Source: Caenorhabditis elegans
Lineage: Eukaryota; Nematoda; Chromadorea; Rhabditida; Rhabditidae
Length of the DNA: 64,000 bases
Assembly: GCF_000002985.6 (NCBI RefSeq)
Contig: NC_003283.11
Coordinates: 18,663,501-18,727,500 of the forward strand
Direction of reading: 5' to 3'
The notes beneath the pieces are model-generated. The model did no database searches and was not told the DNA's origin. It saw only the letters and a list, made by a program, of their open reading frames with translations. The translations under genes and the position numbers were made by a program. Every line of letters begins with the position of its first letter. Within the stretch, counting starts at the first letter, position 1. Positions 21,005 to 32,559 of this stretch are shown here, one piece after another.

Positions 21005-21272
21005 ACTGGCGCATTTCTAGTGCCTTGACGCAAATCTAGTGCATTGACGCAATTCTAGTGCCTTGACGCAATTCCAGTATCTTGACGCAATTCTAGTGCC
21101 TTGGCGCTTTTCTAGTGCCTTGGCGCAATTCTAGTGTCTTGACGCAATTCTGGTGCTTTGAAGCAATTTTAGTGTCTTGACGCATTTCTGGTGCCATGAC
21201 GCAATTCTAGTGCCTTGGCGCATTTCTAGTGCATTGGCGCAATTCTAGTGCCTTGACGCAATTCTAGTGCAA
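21005..21272. repeat. Third 19-bp minisatellite, forward orientation
   Basis: About 14 copies of the CTAGTGCCTTGACGCAATT unit. The sequence just before it (GGTCGAATTACTCGAAAAC) is nearly the same as that before the array at 12665, after the other TIL gene. Confidence 0.92.
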
Positions 21273-21559
21273 CTTTTTTAAAAAGCCAAATATTCACTGA
21301 CTAATACGAGATTATCAAAAACGTATCAGTAAAGTAGGATTAGCTGCTCAATGAGCCAACTTTTCTGCTCTTTTTCTCTAAACCTTCCCATCACTAGCTT
21401 TAATATGAAAAATATATCCGTTTCTCAACCCCATAAAAAGATAGGTACATAAGGCTTAACCTAATCAAATTTCCCGCGGAGCCGGAATTTTTTTCTATCG
21501 CAACAATTTTAAATTGGGTCCCAAAGCTTAGAGTTTTCAAGTTTTTTTTCTTTGGAAAA
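21273..21559. other. Upstream region of the CUB gene
   Basis: Unique sequence with CATAAAAAGATAGG near 21431 and TTATC at 21314. Possible core and GATA-type sites, but no direct proof. Confidence 0.35.
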
Positions 21560-22849
21560 ATGTACGATTTCCTGGTGTTTTTATGGATTTTCTGCAGTTT
21601 TTGTGTTCAAAATGGTGAGTTTCCAAGATTTTTCAATCAAAAATTCCATTTTTTAAAGCATTTTCCGCTTGCGAATGCCTAGATCGTATAGTTTTACTGC
21701 ATAATTTTGGAGATTTTCGATTGATTTCCAGTCCGAATTATCCTGAAGCTTATTGTACTGGAATGGATTGTCATTGGCATTTTGTGGCTCCAAATGGTGC
21801 GCAAAAAGTTAGTTTTGAAAAAATTTCTGAAATTTTCGAAATTTTTTTTCACTTTTTGTTGAAAATCGGAAATTATTTAAAATTCGAATTCAGCAGATTG
21901 AGAGCTTTCAAACAAGTACAATCATGACTCGGTTGTGAAATTTTTTTATTGATTTTTGAATTTTTTTTGGATTTTGGGTCCCCCCACGAAAATCTTTAAA
22001 CTACCGTAACCTAACCAATATTGGCGTTAATTTGAAAATTTTAATTTATCCAAACTCAGCTCCCCGAGAGCTTTCAAAAAAGTATAATCATGACTAGGTT
22101 CTAAAAAATTTTGGATTTTCGGATTTTGGGTCTCACCACGAAAATGTTAAAACTACCGTAACTTAACAAATATTGACGTGAATTTGAAAATTTTAATGTG
22201 TTTCAGTTTATCTCTTCATGAGCTTTCGAATAAGTACAATCATGCCTAGATTTAAAATTTTGGGTCCCGCCACGAAAGTCCAAAATTTAAAGGCGCATAG
22301 GTAGGTCAAAATTCAAAATGCTTCAAACCTAGTCATGATCATACTCATTTTGAAGCTCTCTTCAAGCTGAATTCAAAATTTTTAAAAAAAATTTCTCAAA
22401 ACTCAATTTTCAGGTACATTTTAGCACGGATAACCTGGATATTCGGAAAAACTTGGATCAAATTTTATTTTACGATTTCAAAACTTCTCAATTACTGGAA
22501 AATAGCACGGAAAGCTTCAGGTAACCCAGTTATTGCATAATTTCCGCTGAAATTTACAGTTTTTTACTCCAAACTTTCAGATGTACCGGGGATGATCTCT
22601 GCTACTACACCAGCAAGTTTCAGTACCTCACAATTCGTTTCAAGACCCAAAAAGACGGGGAAATCGATAATTTTGGATTTCAAGCAGTGGTAACGGTTAG
22701 GGAAAGTGAGTTTTTAGAAAATTTAAAAAATTAAAAAAACAAATGTTTTTTGATTTTTTTCGATTTTTTCAGCTTCCAACTCCGCCGCTTCAACTAATTT
22801 TTTTTTCAATTTTTTGTACTTTGCAAATTTTATGTATTTATTCATTTAA
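21560..22849 (+). CDS. Small CUB-domain protein, probably GPI-anchored
   Basis: Five exons (21560-21614, 21659-21807, 22414-22520, 22581-22705, 22773-22849) close in phase to 170 residues. The start MYDFLVFLWIFCSFCVQN is a signal peptide. The body is one CUB domain of about 110 residues with SSPNYPEAYC, CHWHFVAPNG, LDQILFYDF, CTGDDLCYYT and FGFQAVVTV; these fit the CUB beta-sandwich and four-Cys pattern. The last exon encodes a small Ser/Ala/Asn stretch then a hydrophobic end (FFFNFLYFANFMYLFI) with no charged tail, as in GPI-attachment signals. Cell-surface or secreted protein; ligand unknown. The stop lies 31 bases from the stop of the convergent AKTIP-like gene, so the 3' UTRs overlap. Exon 2 uses an AAAG acceptor. 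Confidence 0.85.
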
Positions 22850-25775
22850 ATAATTGAACCATGTTTTAAAATAATAAAAATTAATTCAAATTCCCCAAAT
22901 CCAGTGGCTCAATCCCGTGTTTTTCCCGGTCCAGGCGGGCGCTGTCCGATGGGTTTACCTGGAAAATTTCAGATTTTTTTCGAGTCAGATATTAAAATTT
23001 TTGAATTTTCGAGTCCAGCTCAACAATAGCTTTCAAATATGTATAATCATGACTAGGTTCTGAAAAGTTTCGAGTTTTCGGATTTTAGGTCCCACCACGA
23101 AAATGTTAAAACTACCGTAATCTAGCGAATAATGGTGCGAATTATACATTTTTGTAAATTTTTGAGTTCAGCTCACTGAGAGCTTTCAAATAAGTATAAT
23201 CATGACTAGGTTCTAAAAAAATTTTTTTTTTGGTATTTTGGGTCCCACCACGAAAATGCTTAAACTACCGTAACCTACACATTTTTCATGCGAGTTTTAA
23301 AATTTTTACATATATCAGTTGCTCACCTTACCAAAAAACTTAAAAATAATCAGTATCCGGTCTAAATTCAAAAAATCGGGTCCCACCGCGAAAATTCACA
23401 TTTTAAAGGCGCAGTGGTAAATCAAATTTCAAAATGCTCCAAACCAGGTCATGATTATACTTATTTTAAAGCTCTCAGCGCGCTGAATTCAAATTTTGCC
23501 TTGAAAATCAGAAAAAATCAAACCTGACTCAAATCCACGTCATCATACTTGGTGATCACAGTCATCTCGGCCGGGTCAAACCAGGAATAGCTGTTCGGAT
23601 AGCTTTTCCCGACAATTTCAGACACTTGCAAGCCCATCTTACTAAAAATATGTTCCCGACGAAAATCTGCAGCGGTGCCTTGAAATCTCGAGTTATCACC
23701 GATTTGGAGCATTTTCTCGCGAGCCGCCTTATGCGTAAGGGCGTCCCAGGGCAGGAGTCTGGAAAATTTTTAGTTTTTCTGAATTTTTTTATATGAAAAT
23801 TCGGTTTCAGCACGTAAAATTACCACTGGGAGCGGTTTTTTGTAAGATTTGGCTTAATTTGAAATTTTTGGAAAAATTTAGGCATTACGGTAGCCCCAAT
23901 TCTGTGCAAACACTAAAACTTTAAATTTTGAGATTTGAGCAGTGAAAAACACGAGTTAGGGGTGAAAATTGCTGCTGAATTCAAAAATTTAATTGAAAAT
24001 CTGAAATTTTCTGCTTAAACTTCTGAAATTTCAGATTTTCCAGGTATTTCGCAATACTTTCTGTAAAAATTTCGAATTTTCTCACTAAATCTCTTACCGT
24101 ATTCCATTAGGGTCGTGCTCCTGCTCGGCGAGCTCATCATAAACCATCGAGCGGCTCGCCTCCACACATTCTTTGGCGATTTCTCGAAATTTGTCACGGT
24201 GCTCTTTGTAGAGCACAGAAGCTTCTGGATTTATGCACTTGTCGGTGTCCACGTCGTATGAGTAGAAGGATCTCTGAAAATTTTTTTAGATATTGCTTGG
24301 TGGGACATTAAAAAAAAGGAATTTTTAGGACTTACCCGAATTTTTTTAAAAATTCCTCCAACTGTTTCAGGAAATTCTTTAATATTTTGTTTTGCAAAAA
24401 TTTGAATTCAGCATGCCAAGAGCTTCAAAATAAGTATAATCATGACTGGGTTTGAAGAATTTAGAATTTTGACCTACCTATGCGCCTTTAAAGTTTGCAT
24501 TTTCGTGGTGAGACCCAAAATTTTAAATCTAGGCATGATTATATTTATTTGAAAGCTCTCAGTAAGCCGAACTCAAAAATTTGAAACATTTCAAGTTTGG
24601 AGCAATATTCGCTAGGCTACGGTAGTTTAAAGGTTTTCGTGGTGGGACCCAAAATACTAAAAATTTCAATTTTATAACTTAGGCATGATTATACTTATTT
24701 AAAAGCTCTTTGCAAGCTGATTTAGATTTTCAAAGAATTTTTCAAAATTTTCAGCAACTAACCTGCAAAACCACCAGTACCCGTCTCAGGCTATGCTTTT
24801 CCTTTTTCCATCCTTCTGGAAATGACCGGTTCAGGCATAACTCCTTGGATTTTGTGCAAATCAGTGGGTGGAATAGGTTTGACTGCTCAAAAATCACACG
24901 TGGTAGATCAGAAGCGTCCGGGAATTCCAGCGGAATGTGAATGTTGAATCGGAAAATTCCGCCGCCAAAAATCCCTTTTCGCACGAAAATCACACCGAAC
25001 CATACTGAAATTTTGGGTTTTTCTAAATTTTCAATGTAAATTTTCGAGTTCAGCTCACTGAGAGCTTTCAAATAAGTACAATCATGACTAGGTTGTGAAA
25101 TTTTTTTATTGATTTTTGAATTTTGGGTCCCACCACGAAAATATTGAAACTACCGTAACCTAGCGAATATTGCAGCAAATATGGAATTTTTTTTAATTTT
25201 CGAGTTCAGCTCACTGAGAGCTTTCAAATAAGTATAATCATGACTAGGTTCAAAAAATTTTATTGATTTTGGAATTTTGGGTCCCACCGCGAAAATATTA
25301 AAACTAACCTAGCGAATATTGCTGCTAATATGAAAATTGTTAAATTTTCAAGTTCAGCTCACTGAGAGCTTTTGAATAAGTATAATCATGACTAGGTTCT
25401 GAAAATTTTATTGATTTTGGAATTTTGGGTCCCACCACGAAAATGTCAAAACTACCGTACTCTTGGTGCGAATTATACATTTTTGTAAATTTTTGAGTTC
25501 AGGTCACCAAGAGCTTTCAAATAAGTATAATCATGAGTAGTTTCCAAAATTTGAAAATTTCGGGATTTTGGGTCCCACCGCGAAAATATTGAAACTACCG
25601 TAACCCAGCGAATAATGCTGTGAACATAAAAATTTTTCAAGTTTTCAAGTTCAGCTCACTGAGAGCTTTCAAATAAGTATAACCATGACTAGGTTATGAA
25701 AACCTTTGGAATTTTGGGTATTTTGGGTACCCACCACGAAAATGTTAAAACTACAGTAACCTAAAATTTTTTTTT
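21880..25775. repeat. ~180-bp dispersed repeat, reverse of the 7-kb family, filling introns
   Basis: About a dozen partial units with CTCACTGAGAGCTTTCAAAT, AAGTATAATCATGACTAGG, GGGTCCCACCACGAAAATGT and AACTACCGTAACCTAGCGAA. They lie at 21890-22400, 22980-23500, 24400-24740 and 25030-25770, in introns of both the CUB and the AKTIP-like gene. The copies near 22330-22400, 23440-23500 and 24500-24720 run in the opposite direction, so this one region contains inverted pairs. Confidence 0.85.
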
Positions 25776-26257
25776 CAAAATTTGAGTTTAGCAAATAATT
25801 TCAGATGAATTCAGGAAATTATAGAATATTCTTGAAAAAATCCTTTGAAAAATGAAAAAAAAAAAAAAATTTTTGGTTTAAAAACACAAAAAAAACGGGG
25901 TTTTATTCATTTTTTGCCTCAAAATCTCACAAAACGTCTGAATTTTTTACTTTTACAGTTAAAAAATTTGAATTTTCCAGTTTTTCGGTTGAAAAATGTC
26001 AACTTTTCACGTAAATTAACTCACGAAACTTATTATTCGCACTTGGCGACACAAAAATCCCATCGATCGGCGCTCTGCACACTTCTACACTGAAAAAATC
26101 GATTTTCAACTAACTTTCACATAAAATAACACGGATTTTCAGATTTTCCACAAAATTTTACGTTAAAAACTCACAATTCCGCCGCCAAAGCTTGCTCCTT
26201 CAGAATATTTCCGGGGATTTTCAGTGATTTTTCCAGTTTTTCTTGATTTTCTTCCAT
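22881..26257 (-). CDS. AKTIP / Fused-toes family protein (E2-variant, UEV domain)
   Basis: Six minus-strand exons (26257-26175, 26089-26025, 25004-24763, 24273-24098, 23758-23524, 22958-22881) join in phase into 292 residues, close to the length of animal AKTIP. The UEV fold is clear: WFGVIFVRKGIFGGGIFRF, FPDASDLPRV, HPLI (95-98), ELCLNRSF, then RSFYSYDVDTDKCINPEASV and LYKEH. Family knowledge: AKTIP/FTS joins Hook proteins and FHIP in a cargo adaptor for dynein and endosomes, and also binds Akt. These E2 variants are normally inactive; here Cys106 sits where an E2 active-site Cys would be. The tail after residue 189 is less conserved. Splice leader acceptor at 26263. Divergent from the lysine-rich gene at 26564 and convergent with the CUB gene. 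Confidence 0.9.
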
Positions 26258-26261
26258 TTTC

Positions 26262-26268
26262 TCTGAAA
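26262..26268 (-). promoter_or_regulatory. Likely SL trans-splice acceptor of the AKTIP-like gene
   Basis: AATTTCAG lies on the minus strand with its AG ending at 26263, five bases upstream of the ATG; a typical spliced-leader attachment site. Confidence 0.55.
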
Positions 26269-26531
26269 TTTTCCGGATTTTTCGATGATTTTCTAAAAAT
26301 TCTAGTTATTTTTCTAGATTCTTGTTTTAAAAAAACCGATAATCCGTCTTGTGGGGCCCCGCGCACCCCTCTTCCCAGGAGGCAGTACGCAAACACCACA
26401 CCTGACGACATATTGCGGACTCCGTGGTGCTGGGGACATTCTTGGCGGTTTTCATTGTTTTTTATGGTTTTTTACATGTTTCTATAGTAAAATTTGCTGA
26501 AAATCTCATTTTTTGCACTAAACAATTTGAA

Positions 26532-26538
26532 TTTTCAG
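26532..26538 (+). promoter_or_regulatory. Likely SL trans-splice acceptor of the lysine-rich gene
   Basis: ATTTTCAG ends at 26538, 25 bases before the ATG at 26564, with no competing ATG between. Confidence 0.5.
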
Positions 26539-26563
26539 ATTTTTCACCTGAAATTTTGAAAAA

Positions 26564-29500
26564 ATGAGCAAAAAACCAGAGGTAAGAGGTTTTCCAGCCA
26601 AAATTTCTCGTAAAAACCGACTTTTTTGCAGAAAAATTTGAAAAAGAAGGCGGAAGCCGCGTCTGAAATCACTTTCAACGACAATTTCATTCAAATCGGC
26701 AACGTTAAGCTGTCGAATATCGATTTACGGAGCATTGTGCGGAAATCCGAGGAAATCTCGTTGGATGATGATTCGGAGACCGAGAAAAGTGCGGTTTTTG
26801 GTTAAAATTTGAAAATAAGAATAAAAATCTAAAAAACTAAAATTTTAAAAAAATGTAAAAAAAATTTTGGCTGAAAAATTTTTTTTTTGAAAAACTTCTC
26901 GAAAAAATTTTTTTTTCGAAAATGTTTTTTGAATCTGCCCAAAATTTCTGAAAATCAAGGATTATAAGTAAAAAATGACGCTGATTTCAAAAATCAACTC
27001 AAAATCCCACAATTTCAGCTCTCCAAAACGATCCGGATTTCATGAAGTCGCTCGACGAGTACGCGTCGGAAAAATCCAAGGAAATCATCGCCGCCACGGT
27101 TTCGTCGGAGAAAATCAAGGAAGTGAGATTTTTCATGTTGATTTTCAGATTCAGCGTCATTTTTTACCCTGAAACTGAATTTTAAAGCTTTTTGTGCAAA
27201 ATTCCGTAAAATTCAGTGTTTTGGGGTACTGTAGCTACAGTAACCCAACATTTTGAAAATTGGCGCTAAATGTTCACAAAAACGCGGATTAGGGTAGTTT
27301 TTAACGCTGAATTCGAATTTTTGAAAGAAAAGCTTTAAAAATTTGGTATTAATCGCTAAAACTTTGAAAATTATTTTAAAAAAAGTGAATTTCAGACTCT
27401 CAAGCTCAAAATTTTTACATTCCGAGTCAATTTTCAAATTCACCGCAGTTTTCTACCCCTCACACTGAGTTTTAAAGCTTTTTGTGCAAAATTCCGTAAG
27501 ATTCAGTCTTTTGGGTTACTGTAGTCGGTGTTTGCACAGAAATGGAGCTACAGTAACCCAAAATTTCAAAAATTAGGCCAAATGTTCTGGAAAAATGTCA
27601 ACGGAGGTAGTTTTAGTGCTGATTTCAAATTTTCATAAGAAAAACTTCAAAAATTTGGTATTAATCGCTAAAACTTTAAAAATTATGAAAAAATGTGAAT
27701 TTCAGACTTTCAAACTCAAAATTTCGAAATTTTGAGTCAATTTTCAGATTCACCGTAGTTTCCTACCCCTGATACTAAGTTTTCAGAAATTTTGTGCAAA
27801 ATTCCGTAAGATTCAGTGTTTTGGGTTACTGTAGTCGGTGTTTGCACAGAAATGAAGCTACAGTAACCCAAAATTTCAAAAATTAGCGCTAAGAGTGTAC
27901 AAAAACGCAAGTTAGGGTAGTTTTTAACGCTGAATCCGAATTTTCACATAAAAAATTTCAAATTTTCAGTCTCCTCCTCCAGCCGTCAGCTCCGTCAAAA
28001 AGGCAGTGAACCTCACAAAGCCCGTCACTCAAAGCATCAATATCCAAGTGATTCGAAAAGAAGATCAATGCCAAATGGAGAAGAATATCAAGAAAAATGC
28101 CAAGAAATCCGGCAAAAAATCGGCAAAATCCGGCAACGGAGAGGTTCTGGTCAACCCGGGAGGCTCCAATACTCCACATTTTGCGACTCCGGTGGATGTG
28201 GAGAGTCTTTGGTGTCAGGAGAAGGATCCGGATGCGAAACAGCTTCCGTCGTTGCTGGAGAGCAAGCTTTACCTGCAAAATGCCGATGGTTAGTGATTTT
28301 TTTCTTCAATTTTTCATGTTAAAATTGGATTTCAGCGTCAAAAACTACCCTGGACGGCACTTTTCCAGAAGTTTTGGCTTAATTTTTGAAATTTTTGGTT
28401 ACTGTAGCCCTATTTCTGTGCAAACACCGACTACAGTAACCCGAAACACTGAATTTCACGACATTTTGCACAAAAAGCTTGAAAATTCAGTGTTAGGGGT
28501 AGAAAACTACGGTGAATCTGAAAATTGACTCGAAAATTCAAAATTTTGAACTTAAAAATCTGAAATTCCCAATTTTTTCTAATTTTCTAAAATTTATTGA
28601 CTCGTACTAAATTTTGAAGTTTTTTTTGTCAAAATTCAAATTCAACGTTAAAAACTACCCTAACTCACATTTTTGTGAACGTCTAGCGCTAATTTTCGAA
28701 CTTTTGGGTTACTGTAGCCCCATTTCGGTGCAAACACCGACTACAGTAACCCAAAACACTGAATCTGACGACAATTCGCACAAATGGGTAAAAAATGACG
28801 GTAAATTCAAAAACTAACTTAAAAATTTGACTTTTCCAATAGAAAACTCAATTTTTTTGTTGAAAAATCAATATTTTCAGTGATTGCTCGAAAGCTCCTG
28901 GAGCCCTCGTTTGCGTACTCCTTCCAATTCACCGTTGACATCAATTTTGTGCTCACCGGAATCGTTCGTCAGTGCAAATTCACGTATTCCGGACGAAACA
29001 CGTTCAAATCGTTCAACTACATGTTCAAGCACAAATACTGCGAGTCGGAGAATTTTCAGCTTTTTTATATGAGTGAGTTGGGGGTTCTGAAATGTTTTTA
29101 AATCTAGGAATTCCGTAAACTGTTGCAAATTTTTTTTGGAAGTTTTACAAAAGTTTTTGACATTTTCTAGGGGTTTCTATAATTTTTTAGGGCCTTCTAG
29201 AACTTAATAGGGGTTTCTAGAATTTTTTGAAATTTTCTGGAATTTTCAGGTGTTTTCCAAATTTTTCTAGAATTTTCTGGAATTCGCTGGAGTTATTTAG
29301 ATTTTTCCTGAATTTTCTAAAGTTTTCTGAAATTTTCTGAAGCTTTCTGAAGCTTTCTAGAATTTTCTAGACTTTTCTGAAGTTTTGTGGAATTTCCGGG
29401 AGTCTTCCGGATTTTTCTGGAATTTTCTAAATTTTTGTAAAGTTTTCTAGAATTTTCTGGAATTTTTTGGAATTTTCTGGAGCTTTCTGGAATTTTCTAG

Positions 29501-32467
29501 AATTTTCTTAAACTTTCGGGAGTTTTCTGTAATTCTCTAAAATTTTCTGGAACTTTCTACATTCTAATTAAATTTTCTAGATTTTTCTAAAAATTTCTGG
29601 ATCTTTTCTGGAATTTTCTAGAATTTCCTAGAATTTTTTGAAATGTTCTGGATTCTTCTGGAGCATTCTGAAGTTTTCTGGAACTTTCTACATTCTAATT
29701 AAATTTTCTGGATTTTTCTAGAATTTTTTGAAGTTTTTTGGAATTTTCTAGATTTTTCTAAAGTATTCTGGAGTTTTCTGGAACTTCTTCGATTTGTTGC
29801 GAATTTTCAGATCGTTTAAAAAAAATCGCTCTAATTTCCAGACCACGAAGGCCGTTTCATGGAGGTACACGACACGCTGACCCTCAAACAAATGCTCATT
29901 GTGCACGGAGCCTTTCCCAAAGGAATCTACAATAATCTTCGAGGAGTCGGCCAGCTATTGTGTATTCCGAGATGTAATCAGACTGAAGATGACATTTTCG
30001 ATCGGGAGTCGGATTTGATTCTCGGTGCTGCGTTGGCAAAGGTAGGGGTTTTCAAAAATTTCAGAAAATCTATAAAGTCATCAGAATACTCCAAAATACT
30101 CATAAAATTCCAGTGAAATCCAGAAAATTTCATGAAATTCAAGAAAATTTCCAGAAATTTTCAAACAGTTTCAGAAATTTTTTTTAGAAAATTTTAGAAA
30201 AATTCAGAAACATATAGAAATTACCTAAAAATTCCAGAAAACCTGTAATTGTATTCAGAAAAATTCAAAAAAATCCAAGAAAAGCTATAAAGTATTCAGA
30301 ATATTCAAGAAAATTTTAGAAAACTTCAGTAGATCAAAAAGTATGTTTAAAAACTCAGAAAAATTCCAGAAAATTTCAGAAAATTCCAGAATATTCTAGA
30401 ACATTTCTAGAAAAAATTTCACATGTTCAAACAGTTTTTTAGATGGGAAAAATTTGAAAATACTACAGTTTTTCCTGGAAAATTCGAAAAAAATTCAGTC
30501 AGAAAATTCCAGTATATCTGAAAAAATTACTCATAAAATTCTAGTAAAATCCAGAAAATTTCAGAAAATTTCAGAACATATAATTAGAATCTAGGAAGCT
30601 CTTGAAACTTCTAGAAAACTTCAGAAAGTTTCAGAAAAATTCCGAAACATTTTTCAATGATTCTAGAAAATTCCAGAAAACTCCAGACAACTCCGGGAAA
30701 TTCTAGAAAACTCCAGAAAAATTCCAGAAAATTCCAAAAAATTTCAGAAAATTTCAGAAAATTCCTGAAAATTCCAGAAAATTTCAGAAAAATTCCAGAA
30801 AATTTCAGAAAAATTCCAGAAAATTTCAGAAAAATTCCAGAAAATTCTAGAACATTTCAGAAAATATTTAACAGTTTTTCCTGGAAAATTCGAAAAAAAT
30901 TCAGTCAAAAAATTCCAGTATATCTGAAAAAATTACTCATAAAATTCTAGTAAAATCCAGAAAATTTCAGAAAATTTCAGAAAATTCCTGAAAATTCCAG
31001 AAAATTTCAGAAAAATTCCAGAAAATTCCAAAAACTTCCTGAAAATTCCAGAAAAATTCCAGAAAATTCCAGAAAATTCCAGAAAATTCTAGAACATTTC
31101 AGAAAATATTTAAAGTCATCAGAATATTCCAGAAAATTTCAGAAAAATTGTAGATAATTTAAGAAATTTCCTAAAATCCGAGAAATTCTATAAAGTCATC
31201 AGGAAATTCCAAAAATTCCAGAAAATCCCAGAAAATTCCAAAAACTTCCTGAAAATTTCAGAAAATTTTAGAAAATTTCAGAAAATCTATAAAGTCATCA
31301 GAATAATCCAAAAAATGATTTCAGAAAAATTCTAGATAATTTTAGAAATTTTCTAAAAATCCCAGAAAATCTATAAAGTCATCAGGAAATTCCAAAAAAA
31401 CATTTAGGCATTTTTAGAAAATTTCAGAATATTCTAAAAAATTCTAGAAACTTCTAGAAAGTTTCAGAAAGTATTATGAATTTTTGGAAAGTCCTAGAAG
31501 TCTCCAGAAAACTTCAGATATTTCAGAAGCTTCTACAAAGTTTCGGAAAGCTTTAGAAAATTCTAGAACCTTCTAGAAAATTTTTTAAAAAATTCTGGAA
31601 CGGTTTGGGGAATTCTAAATTTTTTGAAAAAATTTCAAAAATTTTTTAGGCATTTTTGGATTATCTAAATAAATTTATAAAAATTCTAGAAACTTTCAAA
31701 AAGTTTGAGTAAAATCTGGATGGAAGCTTCTAGAAATTTCTAGAAATTTCTAGAAAATTTGAGGAATTTCCAAACAATGTGAAAAGGTTCAGAACATCCT
31801 AGAAAATTGAAAAACACCAGAAAATTTCAGAAAATTCTAGAAACTTCTAGAAAATCATATGAAAAACCTTTACAAAATTTTGAAATTTTTTTTCGAAATT
31901 TCTAGAAAATTTTCAGAAAATCCTATAAAATTGAAAAATACTAGAAGCTTCTAGAAGCTTCTAGAAAATTATATAAAATTTCTGACTCATTTTTTTCAAC
32001 CCTTCCTAATATCCCAAAAGCTTCTCCAGAACATGACTCGCCAGGAGGCCCAAATGAACCAGCACCTGCTCTTCCAAATGGCTCCGGATCGCCGCTTCTT
32101 CGAGCTCGCCCAGTCGACAGTTCACTACTCGGAAGCCGAGCTCCTGTCAGCCTACAACCAATACGATGAGCCCCTCCAACTTGTGCTCTTTTGCCAAAAA
32201 ACTCAAAGTTCGCAGGAGCTCTTCGAAGATGCTCGGAAATTTGATCCAACTGAGATTGAGCTGAAAAATCTTTTGGCCGACCGGTTCCATCAGCCATATG
32301 ACAATTGTACCGGGGAGGAGAGCGTGAATTTGGAGGTCAAGCTCATTTTGGAGCATCTGAAGAAGTCGAGATTCCAGACCAGAAGCGCGCTGGACTATAT
32401 TGAGAAGGCCCTGAGAAATGAGGCGGTGAAGCTTATCAAGTCGGGGAAGAGCAAGAAGAATCAGTAA
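26564..32467 (+). CDS. Lysine-rich intracellular protein of unknown function
   Basis: Seven exons (26564-26581, 26632-26788, 27019-27122, 27970-28288, 28881-29072, 29842-30041, 32030-32467) close in phase to 475 residues. There is no signal peptide or membrane segment. Residues 1-150 are charged (KNLKKKAEAASEI, SEEISLDDDSETEK), with a basic stretch KKNAKKSGKKSAKSG that could be a nuclear signal. Residues about 195-330 are the most ordered-looking part (EPSFAYSFQFTVDINFVLTG, FKHKYCESENFQLFYM, LKQMLIVHGAFPKGIYNNLR); residues 331-475 are helical and charged. I do not recognise the family. Exon sequence has ordinary worm codon use. The introns are large and filled with three repeat types. It shares a promoter region with the AKTIP-like gene. 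No canonical AATAAA was found close to the stop. Confidence 0.85.
27190..27960. repeat. ~300-bp repeat with TTACTGTAG hairpins, intron 3
   Basis: Each unit holds GGGTTACTGTAG, then CGGTGTTTGCACAGAAATG, then GCTACAGTAACCC, so the ends pair as a short hairpin. Clear copies lie near 27510-27555 and 27825-27875, with a shorter one near 27220. Reverse copies occur at 28400-28445 and 28705-28755, and fragments at 10315, 36540 and 42455. Confidence 0.8.
28330..28870. repeat. Inverted copies of the TTACTGTAG hairpin repeat, intron 4
   Basis: Two units run opposite to those in intron 3 of the same gene (GGTTACTGTAGCCC then AAACACCGACTACAGTAACC). Confidence 0.75.
29100..29815. repeat. 'TTTTCTGGAATTTTCTAGAA' array, intron 5
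   Basis: Units of about 10-20 bp built on GAATTTTCTGG and TTTTCTAGAA, imperfect throughout. It is the reverse complement of the array in the next intron. Confidence 0.85.
30045..32015. repeat. 'CCAGAAAATTTCAGAAAATT' array, intron 6
   Basis: About 2 kb of imperfect 10-20 bp units on CCAGAAAATTTCAGAAAATT. Longer segments recur (CTATAAAGTCATCAG several times; TTTTTCCTGGAAAATTCG at 30468 and 30878), so blocks were also duplicated. There are many AATTTCAG acceptor look-alikes; the used acceptor is CTTCTCCAG at 32029. Confidence 0.9.
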
Positions 32468-32559
32468 ATTATGGATATCATTGTGCATCGGAGCAAACTT
32501 TATTTATTTATTTGTCTTTGTCTGTTTAAAATGTATAATTTAAATTGAAATGAATCTCA

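Larger units (their letters stand above)
26258..26563. promoter_or_regulatory. Divergent promoter region (AKTIP-like / lysine-rich protein)
   Basis: About 306 bases separate the two start codons. A balanced-composition core at 26340-26460 lies between AT-rich flanks, and both starts have trans-splice-type acceptors, so one shared bidirectional promoter is likely. Confidence 0.5.

Noticed and set aside
23562..23813. 83-residue minus-strand ORF at the fifth AKTIP-like exon
   Set aside because: It is out of frame with the UEV protein; the in-phase exon 23758-23524 accounts for the sequence.
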